Assembly (NCBI GenBank): GCA_958510875.1
Contig: OY294067.1
Span: 250,309,736 to 250,373,735, forward strand
DNA length: 64,000 bases
Reading direction: 5' to 3'
Source: Endomychus coccineus
Lineage: Eukaryota; Arthropoda; Insecta; Coleoptera; Endomychidae
How positions within the stretch are numbered: position 1 is the first letter of the stretch; each line of letters opens with the position of its first letter. Both the position numbers and the translations under genes were made by a program. This document shows positions 1-11,173 of the stretch, piece after piece. The notes below the pieces were generated by a model. It had not been told where the DNA came from and did no database searches. It worked only from the letters and a program-made list of their open reading frames with translations.

Positions 1-715
1 GTCCATATGGATCATAAACAAAGTTGGGGCCAAGACAGATTCCTGTAGAACACTAGCCTTTGTATCTGAGGATACTCCGTCAAACACTACATGGAGTGAT
101 CTGACTGAAAGAAAACGGCAGTAAATCATATGACGGAAGTTACCCAAGAAGGCTTTGATGCCAGACTCGGTCAAATGCTTTGGAGATATCCAACGATACA
201 GCTAGAGATTCCTCACATGTTTTTCAATAGATATATGTGTTACATAGGCAAGCAGGTCTCCTGTTGACCTCTGCCGAAGAAAGACATATTGCCGTTCATT
301 CCCGATTTTGAAGCTATCCAGGTATATGATGAGCTCGATGTTGGTTGCTTTCTCCATCACTTTTGAGATCACAGATAATACTGCAGTAGGATGATAACGA
401 TTGGGGAGGGTCCTCTTTCCTTCTTTGGAATTGGTTGGACCCTGGAAGACTTCCCGTTGGAAGTAACACACCAAGTTTGTATGGAAAGGTAAATAGCCTG
501 CAGAAAACTAGTGTTAATTCAGGCGCACATTGCTTGAGAACGACAGGTGGAATTGCGTCTGAATGTAGAAGGCTTTGTACAAACGTCTTTAGATTTTCTT
601 TGTGGATATTTATAGTGAGTATGCGCATATAGAGTGTATTGCGCAGTGAGAGTACAGTTGGCACTTCAACCTCTAGTCTGAGGTGAGAGGTGACGGGAGG
701 CACCAGCAGTCACTC
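1..715 (-). mobile_element. LINE reverse-transcriptase remnant (Jockey/CR1-like), running off the window edge
   Basis: Decayed non-LTR retrotransposon coding sequence read leftwards. Conserved reverse-transcriptase stretches appear in at least two frames: a segment ending KQCAPELT before the first RT blocks, then RPIAVLSVISKVMEK-like sequence (around 340-400 with a frameshift), the palm-entry motif STGDLLAYVTH (about 225-260), and towards base 1 a degenerate block resembling the region around the GVPQGS motif. Frames change near 400 and again below 200, so no enzyme is encoded. The 5' boundary near 715 is approximate and the 3' end lies outside the window. The RT assignment is firm; the clade is inference. 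Confidence 0.8.
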
Positions 716-1234
716 ATTACGATAGAGTTGATAGCATTTTGAACTATTTCTCCTAAATGTGAAACCTTTAGCTAATCGTAAAATTAAGTTCAACTGTCTA
801 TTTCCTTTATGATTCAAAATGAATTCCTAGGCAACTGGTTTCCATCTTCCGGAAGCTATTCAACATCACGTGTGAATAAGCTGCAACTCAACACACTAAA
901 TATAATTTTAATGAAACTACATATTATTGGTCAGATTTTGGCTTATCCTCGCCAATAAAACATGTTGAGCTAATTAAGAATAGAAAAAATAGCATTCCAA
1001 TTCGAATCATTGTTGGCGATTAACATTGTCGTTCATAACTGAAGTACGTTCAACTATTACATATAATGGTGAATACAGGGCGCGTCAGAGAATTTCTGAA
1101 TATAGGGTTGAGGTTGGACCATTAGCAACGGCTTTTGGTTCTGAGATAGTATTCTCTAATTTTTGTCAAAATAACATTTTACTAACGTGATTATATCGGT
1201 TTGATACATCATTGACTGATTCATTGGGTTGCTG
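716..1234. other. AT-rich spacer, nothing recognised
   Basis: About 520 bases between the LINE remnant and the first hAT element. Both strands were scanned; no open frame with a recognisable motif, no repeat pair and no RNA-gene signature was seen. Confidence 0.5.
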
Positions 1235-1242
1235 ATTCAAAG

Positions 1243-2407
1243 CAGAACCGTAGCAAGCTTTACTGGCGCCCTAGGCAATTTCGAACATTTTCGCCCCTTG
1301 CCTCTCTGAAATTTGCAAAAATGATATAATAAGACTTGTATTTTTTGAGGAAAAGTTCTCAGCTATCAAAATAGGTTTTTTGGGCATACATATTTATTCA
1401 TTGCATCATATACTTTCACTGAATTATTGCATTTTTATTTTGTTGAAGCCAGTCATACACATATTAGAAAAAGTTTTTGAAATTCACAATTGAATTTTTC
1501 TCGACTTAATTACCGCGAATTCGTCAATTATATCATCAAAATTAATTTGAATGGCAACCTCATTCTCTATGGATAAAATAGTCAGATTTGACAATCTTCC
1601 CTGGGCTGCAGTTGATCTCAAATAATTTTTTATGAGTTTCAGTTTGCTGAAACTACGTTCACACGTAGCTATTGATACAGGCATTGTCAAAAAAATTCTC
1701 AAAGCAATATCAATGTTTGGGTAAGATGCTTTCAAACTATAATATTGAATCAGCTGAAGTAATTCTAGAACACTTGCAGATTCAAGACGATCTGAAATAA
1801 TTGACAAAGCGGCGTGCTGAAAATCGTAAATCTCGTCAATAAATTCTGCGCCATTAACGTCTCTTCCATATTTTATCGCCAATCCATCGCTGCTTTCTTC
1901 CCTGGTTCTAATTGGAATACGTGAATTTTATATGACAATATGGATGTAATAGCCTATGCTTTTCCGACACTCAAAAACAAAGTGACCGATCTATGAACGA
2001 ACGGAACAAGCGGAACAAACTTGGAGGCTGGAAACGCATGAAAAAGGAGGGAAAATTTGAATATCTAAAAACAGTGTTTTTTGCCTCAACGCTTATATCG
2101 CCTTATATGGCTGACATATTACTCAAATCGACAAAAATAGCATTTGTTTATTCTATTGAAACAGACCGCGCCGTATTAGCATATTATATACAATAAATAA
2201 TGGAGAAAGGATGAATCGCTGCTAGAAACTCGACAAGAAACATAAGAATCGTATTAAGTGCAGCGACTTCTTCTTCTTGGGGCTCCATTGTGTCACCCAA
2301 ATTTTTTTCGTTACAAAAATTTTTTGAACTTTGTCGTGACACGGCGCCCCTTTTGTGATGGCGCCCGAGGCAAGTGCCTCAGTTGCCGCACCCTTGCTAC
2401 GGCTCTG
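1243..2407 (-). mobile_element. Internally deleted hAT transposon with terminal repeats and perfect 8 bp target duplication
   Basis: A complete but short (1165 bp) hAT-superfamily element. The left end reads CAGAACCGTAGCAAG and the right end, reverse-complemented, CAGAGCCGTAGCAAG: 15 bp terminal inverted repeats with one mismatch. The element is flanked by identical 8 bp copies of ATTCAAAG at 1235-1242 and 2408-2415, the target-site duplication length characteristic of hAT elements. Inside, read leftwards, only the C-terminal dimerisation part of a transposase remains (1484-1882). It therefore looks like a deletion derivative that probably depended on an enzyme supplied by a full-length relative. 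Sequence next to the right end (2340-2400) resembles the left subterminal sequence in its GGCGCC-rich start. Confidence 0.9.
1484..1882 (-). pseudogene. hAT transposase C-terminal (dimerisation) fragment
   Basis: An open stretch of 132 codons with the hAT family C-terminal dimerisation signature: a helix rich in hydrophobic residues, then MPVSIATCERSFSKLKLIK followed by an NYLRSTAAQGRLSNL-type block about 85-115 residues in. This region lets hAT transposases multimerise. It resembles the ZMYM1/TTF-zinc-finger-like subgroup of insect hATs. The N-terminal zinc finger and the catalytic RNase-H-like core are missing, so it cannot transpose DNA by itself. It lies inside the element bounded at 1243 and 2407 and shares its orientation. 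The initiating methionine is not a genuine start; the fragment is simply open. Confidence 0.88.
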
Positions 2408-2415
2408 ATTCAAAG

Positions 2416-2729
2416 TATTTTTGAGCATTGGTCTATAAATGACTTCTCCGGTTCTATTATCATTTTCGCACTATGGAAATATATCAAATATTTTTTTCAT
2501 ATTATTGTTTATGAACTTTATTATCACAACACAAATAACCCCTGTTGGTTTGTGTGATTGCGCGTATTTTGAGTGGACAGCAAAAAAGGCCCCTTTTGGG
2601 TCAAGTATATTGTGTATTTCGCGATACACTAAATTCTTCTCACAACTCTCCTCCCTTCCTTTCCTTCTAAAAATTTTTTTACCTCCTACCATTTTCTATT
2701 CCCGTAGCTTTCTCAATTTGCTAGATTCT
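2416..2729. other. Spacer with no recognised gene
   Basis: AT-rich sequence right of the first hAT element. Short overlapping open frames occur on both strands but none shows a family motif or codon pattern that stands out. Confidence 0.4.
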
Positions 2730-3433
2730 TAGAAATAAGTCCCCAATTTCCGAGTGATCAATGCCTTCTTCGTGTATCGTTTCTTGAATGAATTTCTTTA
2801 ATTTCAATTCTGCATACAATCCTTCGTCATAGTTGAATGTCACGATCATCATGATATTTGAACCGATTCTTCGAACGGTATTATTCATATTTCGCATCAG
2901 TAAAATTCCATGTAGGTCAGTATTGACATTGATATTCTTTGCACATCATTGAACATTATATTCTATTTGTTTGAAATAGAAAATTTAGATTAATTTCATA
3001 TACAGACTGATGAGCCTTTATTTTAACACTATTCTGACAATTCATCATTTAAAATTTTAGATTCTACAACAACCCTATCCACTGCATAACATATTCCTTC
3101 GCTCTTTATTGAAGGCAATGAACTAACTGATGTCTTGAGAATAATAACTTCATCAGCCATCTCATCTGATCAAAAATTTGCATAACTTGCTACTATAAAA
3201 TTCGTGATTATTGAACATTCATTCGGATTGAATATTAAGATTAACCTGTGCGTCTTCGTTTTGCTCAGATGTCCACCATTGCAATTCCTTTGGTGGGATT
3301 CAGTGTAATGCTCTGATGATGGTTTGCCCATCACCACTCCCGTTACGCAGCCCTGTTGTTTCTCACGATAAATCCAATAAAAATTATACACCCTGGTTAC
3401 ATTATATTGACTAAGTGATGACCGGATCTCCAT
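2730..3433 (-). pseudogene. Unrecognised degenerate coding-like region
   Basis: Read leftwards from an ATG ending at 3433, a frame stays open for 87 codons, meets one TGA (3170-3172), and continues in the same frame for about 47 more codons to a stop near 3024, just before an AATAAA-like sequence. About 80 bases further, another frame of roughly 70 codons runs from about 2945 to a TAG near 2730 with a balanced composition (acidic and hydrophobic residues alternating). In-frame continuation past a single stop suggests a decayed protein-coding sequence, perhaps from a mobile element or gene fragment. I do not recognise the family and assign no function. It could be chance in AT-rich DNA. Confidence 0.3.
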
Positions 3434-3950
3434 GTATTAAAGTGAGAACCCACTGGGTTTATGGGTTCCGCCTTAGGGCAGGAATCGTTAGGCACTGTTA
3501 ATCCGTGACATCTTTATTGGCTGCTTACTCAAATAAAGAGTAACACGTCACATCATATAAACTGGTATCTAACACTTACGATGTAGCATCGAATATTCAA
3601 TAAGAACTTTCAGATATCTTGAACTCATAATCAATGCGTACTGTGTAAATATGAATAGATGGGATTATAAATTAGAATGAATCAATTGTTTACAATCATT
3701 GGATTGTATACATAACAATTACATGCATATTAGTTAGTTTTTCATAACTAACAACTATAATATATCAACATGTCTTATGTATTTGATAAACAAATTAGTC
3801 CGTTAAATCTTGTACTTGTTAATTCGGCCTTTGAGTCAAGGGTGTACTCTTTGCCTTCATATTGGTTAATATTATCTTACCCACTACATACTCATAAAAA
3901 TAGTATTATGTGAGTGTTACGACATTGATTTATAAATAAACTGTTGTCAG

Positions 3951-3977
3951 ATTAGATGTGGAAAATCCACATCTAAT
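3951..3977. repeat. Small perfect hairpin
   Basis: Twelve bases, ATTAGATGTGGA (3951-3962), are followed by a 3-base AAA loop and the exact reverse complement (3966-3977). The flanks continue with imperfect symmetry. It sits in a long stretch (3434-4055) with no other recognised feature. Function unknown. Confidence 0.6.
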
Positions 3978-4055
3978 TTCACAACAATTCATTCATTCAT
4001 CGTTCCAACTGTCACAACCACATTCTGCATACCATTTTGTGATGTTTGAACCATA

Positions 4056-4254
4056 GTCAAAGTATAAAGGTCTGCTGGAGCTGAAGCCTACCCCTTCTAC
4101 TCTTTTTGAAATTCGAGTGCAAGCTGATTGGTCGTTTATTTCGTTTATTTAATGTTATTGACGACGACATAATATGATGTTGTTACGTGCAAGGCACGTG
4201 ATTTGAGGAGCTAGGTGATGATAGGGAGGTTCCAGCAGACCTTTATACTTTCAC
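4056..4254. mobile_element. 199 bp MITE with TA target duplication
   Basis: The ends form inverted repeats of about 24 bp: the left arm begins GTCAAAGTATAAAGG and the right arm, reverse-complemented, begins GTGAAAGTATAAAGG; both continue TCTGCTGGA. Both ends are bordered by TA (4054-4055 and 4255-4256), as for Tc1/mariner-type insertions. The interior has no coding capacity. It is a short non-autonomous DNA element; the mobilising family is inference. Confidence 0.75.
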
Positions 4255-4296
4255 TACGGTTTGAACAGGTAGCTGAATTCAGGCCAAATATTATTT

Positions 4297-4515
4297 TTAG
4301 GAACTTGGCAATATTTCTGTCTTAGTCACATAAGCCATTTCTTCCAAGTAATTCCAGAGAACACAATCTGGAGCAATCAACTTTGAGGACCGCGAATGGC
4401 ACCGCAAATCACCATTCTTTGAGATAAGAAGATTTGTTGTATCCCTAGCGGTGTGAGCTGTGGTTTGTTCCTGTTGACACCATTTGTACTTCTGCTCTTC
4501 GTGTGAATTTGTCAA
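4297..4515 (-). pseudogene. Remnant of a mariner-like DDE transposase (catalytic C-terminal half)
   Basis: Open frame of 72 codons read leftwards. It keeps the layout around the second and third catalytic acids of IS630/Tc1/mariner transposases: a WCQQ-type start followed by TAHTARDTTNLL, an NGDLR block, and a decayed PRS.DLTPLDYFLWGY block (here SSKLIAPDCVLWNYLEE). The second catalytic acid in the usual QQDG motif is lost (QQEQ). The same family is represented by the remnant at 26538-27421. Both flanks are non-coding, so this is a truncated relic. Confidence 0.7.
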
Positions 4516-5250
4516 TCATCTTCCTTCATCATTCTTCATTCACTGTCTGAGCCGCAAAAAATAAGGCACAATAATCCTTCGTAATCCCATTGAAAGTTTA
4601 TTTTTGTTGACAATATATGTGTTTTATACTTTATGTATTATTATAATATATTGCTGTTGGGGTGATTATGATCCATGATTTCGGGATATCTCTATGACGA
4701 GGAACACAGAACTGTGGAGTTACTACTTCGATGACGCTATTTCCAGAATTTTTTAACAATAATTTCAGACACTCCTGCAGGTTAAATGTATGATTGTGAT
4801 TAGTGTTCGGCATAATCGACATATTACAGTAATCGATTATTTGTAACCAATGTATTAGTAGTAGTATCCTTGCTACCCAAGATTGGAATTCGGATAACTA
4901 CTTTACATATTCTTGTTTTAGTAGCTTAGATAAAACGTATCCACTAATTTTCTACCATTATGGTCTTCAATAAATTGATTCATTTGTAGTTTTAATGAAA
5001 AATACACTTGTAATAAATTGAAAAAAAAAAGTTGCCGTTTTTCTGACCGGTCCAATTGCTAAATACCGTAAGACATAGCTGAAATGGCAACACACTCAGT
5101 AGGCTAGCCTGCCGCCGGCCTTTCAGTTTAGTACGCTCAGTGGTACGGAATAAGGCATATGCGTGTTGCGTCGGTGTTTGTTTTGTGACGCCACGCGAAG
5201 TAAGGTTAGATTAGAATTTGCCTGTTCGCTAAATTATTAAAATTTAAAAC
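4516..5250. other. Spacer, no recognised gene
   Basis: Contains a 63-codon open frame on the minus strand (4631-4822) without any recognisable motif. The stretch 5030-5240 is slightly more GC-rich and may be the untranslated 5' part of the hAT remnant that follows, but no terminal repeat could be identified. Confidence 0.4.
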
Positions 5251-6545
5251 GGTGATTTAGTTCCTGACTTCTTAGAAAATCTATTCAGTGGATTAACGTA
5301 TGACAAAAAAGTGTTTTTCAAAAATGAACGGCCTTTACCGGATTTGAAAGGATTAGTGATTTCAGGTAAGTATCAAAATCGATCATTTGATACTGACAAT
5401 TATGAAAAATATTTATGGTTAACGGGATCCGAGGTACACAATAAATTATATTGCTGGTATTGCTTTTTTTTACAACTTATCGTCATTTCCAATTTTTTTT
5501 TAGCAAATCCACCAAACGAACTGAAGTTTTAAATAACATAGTAGGAAGCAGAATTCCCTGTTATGTTCCCACTCGATGGAATTTTGCATCACGTGCAGTG
5601 TTTACCATCCATAAAAATAAAGACAAAATAATTGAAACATTTGGTTTTATATTAAACGGTGATGACTTTTCAACAGATCAGGTTTCATTGAATGCTGCTG
5701 TTGGTTTAAAATTTTATTTAGAAAATGAAGAATTTTTGTTTTTTTCTTAATACTTTCAAATTGATATTTCAACAAACTGATCTTATTTTTCAAATTTGAC
5801 AACATAAATTCACTCACATAATTTATTCAAGAGATCGTTTGAAACATCTCATTGATGAAATTTCAAGTTTCCGTAATACAGGATTTCATGTTAATATTTT
5901 ATTTGAAAATTTTTCAACTGACGACGCTCCTTTCGCGAAAGGGAGGAAAACATCTAATTTTGGTAGACACGAAACTACATTATAAACAACTTTTTTATGG
6001 AATTTTAGATACTACTAAAGGTCAAATTGAGATTCTATTTTCCGATTTACATGAAATGGAAGTTTTTCGACTTCAGGAATAGAAGATTTTCCGAATCTTT
6101 TTCGAAAGAGTTTCCCAATACACTTCTAGATAACTTAGTTCTGAAATATAAATTTTTTGATAAAATAGCACTGCACAATGAATTATGCGTTATATACTCG
6201 GATAAAGATATTTTAGGCCAGTATGACAGTCACGCCGATATGATAAAATATAGATAGACAATGATTGGCAACAAGTTTTACCTCGTCTAATAAACTACTT
6301 TGTTTGACAGTCACCATTCCTGTCACGTCGGAATCGGTGAAGAGATCATTTTCTACTCTCAAACGAATTAAAAGTTACATGCGAAATACAATGGGCCAAA
6401 ATCGTTTATACGATGTTAGTTTAATATCTATTGAAAAAGATTTAGTAAAACACTTAAAACAAAATGATACATCTTATGCTAATATTATTGATGACTCTTC
6501 GCAAAATAAAGACTGTAGAATTCCGTTAATATATAAAAAAAGTTA
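5251..6545 (+). pseudogene. hAT transposase remnant (TTF zinc finger / ZMYM1-like group)
   Basis: Successive pieces of one transposase in the same orientation, in several frames. 5251-5475: an N-terminal zone with the TTF-type zinc-finger pattern (LTGSEVHNKLYCWYCFF). 5525-5750: part of the RNase-H-like core, with the PTRWNFASR signature of this hAT group. 6000-6257: a frame with NTLLDNLVLKYKFFDK. 6265-6545: the C-terminal dimerisation domain (TIPVTSESVKRSFSTLKRIK, then a QNRLYDVSLISIE-like block). Between the first two pieces several hundred codons are missing and the frame shifts, so a large internal deletion occurred. In a working relative this protein would bind the element ends and cut and paste it. 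No terminal repeats or target duplication were found. Confidence 0.82.
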
Positions 6546-6849
6546 ATAAAATCAATAAAAAAAAACAAAATATGAAAAATTCCAAAAAAAGGAAAAATAT
6601 TGAAAATGCGAAAAAAATAAAAAACAAGAAACGAAAAAAAAAATTGTCGCCAAGAGAAACTCTATACCTCCTTGTTGGTTCTTGCTGGACAACAGCTAAT
6701 TTTGTCAATGGAGTAGCTGTACAATCGCTGTGCAAAGGTTAAATTAATTGGCTGAATAGAGTATATTTTCACAAAAACCAGCTTCCTCTCTTGAAAAGTT
6801 CACGAGCCGTCACTGGTTACCCTTCATTGTGAAGGTCGAACCTGCCGAT

Positions 6850-7060
6850 CTTCTCCATACCAGACTTCATCTTTCTATCGAACAGCGAAGTTGTGGAACT
6901 CTTTACCTAGTGAGGTCTTTCCCTATGCATATAACCTCTAAGCCTTCAAAAGAAAAAGTTCGAATGCTTATCACCTCTCCCAACTTTCCACCGCTGGCTC
7001 ACACGATGTTCTTTGAACATTATAGGTTTCCCTCTGGTGTAGTCAAAGTATATAAAAAAT
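6850..7060 (+). mobile_element. LINE 3' terminus remnant (end of reverse-transcriptase ORF)
   Basis: A frame around 6870-6935 reads YRTAKLWNSLPSEVFP, the conserved C-terminal signature of Jockey/CR1/R1-like LINE ORF2 proteins, followed by decayed sequence of the type that ends such ORFs. A TAA interrupts it after YAYNL. Upstream RT is absent, as expected for a 5'-truncated LINE copy. It could belong to the same family as the fragment at 1-715. Confidence 0.7.
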
Positions 7061-8266
7061 TTATATATCACGATATCAACTTGATTATTCCCATCTAGAT
7101 ATGTTGTATCGTCAAGATAGTCTAAAAATCTCAATCGAATCTTGAATCGTCGCGCGCTCTTGACAAATAACTGAGACAACTACCAATTTTAGAAAACCCA
7201 ATCGATTATATTGATTTTCATATCTCTATTATTCTCATCACTAATTGTGTTTTATATTATTAGCCAGAAAAAACGGGTCATAATGATACGAAGAGTACTA
7301 TAGACTCCATTCGAAAAAAAGAAGATTGATGGTATAATTACTACTCGCAATGGGACTACCGCACATGAAATTGATACAGTTCCTAATTCCACGAGTCTGA
7401 AAATCTAAAGAAAATTTTTTCCGATTACAAGACTTACCGTCTCTACGTGTAGCGAAGAAAGTGAAAATTAATTTCATCCCATTCCAGAACGTAATTTTTT
7501 TCTTGAGCTAGTAGTAGCTACGTTCTATATCTCACTGGAAGATATTCCATCAGGTGTAATGTTATGTCAGCACCAGATAGTGGAAGTCTACATCAATGTA
7601 CGTCCACATTCGTTGTATTTTTTCAAGCTTCCATTTTAAACAAGAGAAATCTCTTGTCGTTAAATGGTTGACTTTGAGGGAATACCCAGGATATCCGGAG
7701 TACATTAGGTGCGCCACTTTTTAACTGATTCAGCATTCTCCCTAAATTCATTTATCACTTTGTTGAGAAATAGGAGAAGGATGTATTTTTCAAGATTCGT
7801 TAGAGGCAGCGGGTTCAAACATCTGAATGTTTCCCAGAATGATTGATGCTGTCCCTCCGGTAACTGTTTATTAATTATTCATGGAAATTGATGATTGAAT
7901 CCTGTATTTTATCATTGATAAGTCCGAGGCCTCCATCACAATAGTATGAATGAAGAAATATCATGTTATGAAAAGAATTCAGTCGAAATCAGATTTGTTC
8001 TTCTCGTACTTCTATATTCAACAGTTTACCTGGAATTATAACGTATCTGAGACATTGAACAGTTTCGTGAAATCACTAAACAAAGAAATTATTACAGCAA
8101 AACAGAAATCAAACATTGAGTATATTGAACAATCTAACCAAAAAAAACAAGGCGACTCGGAAAGTAATACATGAAACAAAAGGAAGTAATTTAACTGAAC
8201 AAACGAATCACCCAACTCTTAATAACATCGGACAAGAACAAAATGGAAGTGTTGAACATCTACTAC
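7061..8266. other. AT-rich spacer, no recognised gene
   Basis: About 1.2 kb scanned on both strands. Two overlapping open frames at 7950-8343 are lysine/asparagine-rich and lack a motif. Nothing supports a gene. Confidence 0.45.
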
Positions 8267-8268
8267 TA

Positions 8269-8933
8269 GGGCAAGGTGAAAAGTCCCTGAAAAATGATAC
8301 AAGGGATGATTTTAGTTTATTCCTCAACATAATCTCCTGGTAGCCCGATACAGTTCGTCCAACGTTTTTCTAATTTTTCTATCCCACCGAAATAATACGA
8401 TTTCGGCAATTTTTCAAAATAAAATAGGCGTCTATTTCAGCGATGACCTCATTCTGTTTCAGCGATGACCTCATCGTTGGAGCCAAATTTCTTTCCGCCA
8501 AGCCATTTCTTCAAGTTTGGAAATAGATAAAATCGCAGGGGGCCAAATCTGGAAAACATGGTGAATGACGAACCAATTCATGCAATTTTGCCATTGAGGC
8601 TGCTGAATGTGGACTAGTGGAAGACACTTTTTTCTTTGCTAAATGCGGCAACTTTTGCACTTTTGGTTCAAATCGGTATCGAGTGCATCCCAAAAAACTG
8701 TCGCCATGACTTTGTTGGCCGATAAACCCACTTTGGCCTTTTTCGGCTTCGATTTGCCAGGACAAGTTTGCTGTTTCGACTGTTCTTTGGTCACTGGTGT
8801 GTTGTGATGGATCCATGTTTTGTCCACGGTTACGAAACGGCGCAAAAAGTCCTTCTTATCGCGCTTGAACATCGCCAAACAATACACTCCAGTTGTCACA
8901 CGGTCGCGTTTTGTTGTCAACAGAGCTGCACCC
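8269..8933 (-). mobile_element. Mariner transposon, 5'-truncated, with one terminal repeat
   Basis: The left end begins GGGCAAGGTGAAAAGTCCC immediately after a TA (8267-8268) and matches the ends of the mariner at 12960-13869. Read leftwards, the transposase shows the mariner block KRDKKDFLRRFVTVDKTW with the first catalytic Asp (about 8815-8880), then the SANKVMATVFWDA block, and after a frameshift the HSAASMAKLHE and PDLAPCDF blocks with the third catalytic Asp. The second acid's motif (normally HQDNA) has been destroyed. Around 8437-8475 an 18-base sequence (TTTCAGCGATGACCTCAT) is tandemly duplicated inside the coding region. The N-terminal DNA-binding half and the right terminal repeat are missing. 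Confidence 0.85.
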
Positions 8934-9296
8934 AATAGGTAATGATCATGAAAAAGTTTTAAACGATTAAATATAAATATTAGAACACAAATTAAAAAAC
9001 ATTCAATTTGGAATGCATAAATATTAGTACACGAATTATAAAACATTCAATTTACAATGTAAATTGGAAATTAGGTACTGAGGTACTCCTGAACGGAATA
9101 GAATGCATGTTTTTGTAAATATGTGTATAGTCAATTTTCAACTCTTTTACCATGGATGATTGCCATATTTATTCACAAAATAATTATAGCAGATTTTACC
9201 TTGATAAATATGACAATTTTGTCCAACCGATAAAGATGAGAATGGTACGTGAATATATCAATTATACGGGTTCCATATCTGGGAAATTTATTATTT

Positions 9297-10190
9297 CTAA
9301 TGTGGGTGCATGTTCCTGGTTTTTAATATCCAGCACCAGAGATGTACATACATAGAAAAGTAAAAAATTGTTTTTTTTATAGAAAGTTGTTTCCAATGAC
9401 AGTTCGATCTAGCATTCAACATACATCGGACACTAATTTTCTGAACAATAAATACCCTGCCTATGTGAGAAAAATTACCCCAGAATAGAAGACTGTAATT
9501 TAAAACGGAATGAATGAGCCCGTAGTATAACATAATCAATACTTTCGAACATACCATATTTCTTAGCATTCTTATTATATAACATTTGCTACTCAGCTTG
9601 CTGTTGGATTCTGCTTCCCATGTCAATTTATGGTCTATAATTATTGCAAAGAATTCAATTTTATATATCTCCTCAATTGCTGTATGATTTATCCTGATAA
9701 GTGGACTGTAATAATAGATCATGTTCTTGTGTATGAATAGCATGAAGGAGGTTTTCTTTTCATCAACTGTTGATCCATTATTCAGACACCAGCCGTGGAA
9801 ACTATTAGCCCAGCTATTTGCTTGCGCTATGGAGCTGTTCAATTTCTCCTTGGCAGTAATAAATAAGGTTCATATCGTCGGCTTATAATTTAGTTCTGTA
9901 TGAATAATCACATGACTGCTCCAAATGAGACACAAAAACTATAAACAATATTAGGCCCAAAATTGAGCCTTGTGGCGCACCTATATTCATCTCCGATGGA
10001 TTGAATTTGTATGAGTCATATACTACAATTTGTTGCTTATTTATTAAGAAGGATTCAATTCAGGCATTGGGAACACCTCTTATTCCATAATAGTGCAGTT
10101 TATTTAGTAATAACTTTTGATTAACTGAATCAAAAGCACGGGTTAGATGGAAATATAATGCAACTGGGATTTTTTCATTATTCATTCACT
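9297..10190 (-). mobile_element. LINE ORF2 remnant (reverse transcriptase)
   Basis: Read leftwards from about 10190: an RT palm region with a degenerate AFDSVNQKLL block, then GAPQGSILG (about 9955-9985), then a decayed ADDMNL in place of the (F/Y)ADD active-site motif (about 9880), and a 181-codon open frame (9297-9842) covering the thumb and connecting region, including a KLTWEAESNSK.. block typical of Jockey/CR1-type LINEs. Several stops and shifts lie between, so it is inactive. The element's 5' half and 3' tail are not visible. Clade assignment is inference. Confidence 0.75.
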
Positions 10191-10220
10191 TGAAATGCTG
10201 TTGGAATACTGAGGACTAGA

Positions 10221-10475
10221 TCATCAGAGTAAACTAAATTAGAAATCAAAATGTAGTTGAAATACTATCTGAAATTAATATGGTATATAAGGGATTACCC
10301 TCAGCTGGATTAAATTGCTTTTTCCTAGATCTCTGTTTTTAACGTGTTTCAAGAGGTGTCTTTCTTGAGAAATGGTGTGACCTGTATGTGAAATATGTGG
10401 AGCTTACGTTGAGTTTTCACCTTTATTTCTCTTTATGTGGGCAAAATTTCCTTTATGCCGAACAAGTTATACTGA
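10221..10475 (-). mobile_element. Penelope-like element 3' fragment (GIY-YIG endonuclease tail)
   Basis: Read leftwards, one frame contains FAHIKRNKGEN followed by HISHTGHTISQERHLLKHV, matching the second half of the GIY-YIG endonuclease domain carried by Penelope-like retroelements (compare the better copy at 51697-51975). Just left of it, 10221-10320 is a non-coding stretch starting TCATCAGAGTAAACTAAA that recurs at 21972-22110. The two copies therefore share the same element end. Only a remnant; assignment rests on the shared GIY-YIG tail. Confidence 0.6.
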
Positions 10476-10942
10476 ACAGTCAGAATATATCTATGTGAGT
10501 GGTTCTATATAAATATCTGAAAATGGAAAGTATTTATCTATAGTTTATATAACAATTTAAGACGATCATTTGATATATTAAGTGAAAAGCATTCGAATCT
10601 TCTTACGATTACAATACTTTATTTTATATTTCACTATGAAAAATGGGGGAAATAAGGAACAGAACAACGAAACCAGCTAAAGGATGGCGTTAATAATTGG
10701 AATAAATAGCGATGCTTCCGCTTCGGAAATGAAGTATAAAATAGAACATATATATTTGAAGCATTTATAGGAGCTTAATGTGGCTTTCATGTAGCTGGGA
10801 TGGAACATTATGAGCTGAATTGAAATTATTCCTGATATCTGAAGATGATAACCCAGCGATCCAAATGAAAATGAATTAACTTTTTATGACTAAATAGTTA
10901 TCGTCATTAAAGATATTTTTGCAATAATGAATTTATTTAAGA
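10476..10942. other. AT-rich spacer, nothing recognised
   Basis: No open frame of interest and no repeat partner seen elsewhere in the window. Confidence 0.4.
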
Positions 10943-11173
10943 TTACACTCGAGGTTGCCTAATATGATTTAGTTGATCGTATAGATCGTACGTGTTCAAA
11001 AGGTGAGCTCGTAGCCTGGCTTGTACATTCTCCTGGTTTTCATTATATTTAACTAGATTAGCGTTCCACACGGGCATACCAAACTTCATCAAACTTTGAA
11101 ATATGACTTTGATTAATGATCCTATTTTCGTTTGCTGGTTATAGTTGCTAGAAAGACGTGACGAAATGTTCAT
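10943..11173 (-). mobile_element. LINE ORF2 C-terminal fragment
   Basis: A 76-codon frame has the LVKVIFQSLMKFGMPVWN-type sequence that corresponds to the (L/I)R..LEYG.PVW.P region after the RT thumb in Jockey/CR1-like LINEs, followed by ENVQARLRAHLL (usual ENVQRRATR..). It is one minus-strand piece with no flanking RT. Confidence 0.55.

Noticed and set aside
6526..6735. Phe/Leu-rich minus-strand ORF suggesting a membrane protein
   Set aside because: It is the complement of an A-rich, low-complexity stretch just after the hAT remnant.
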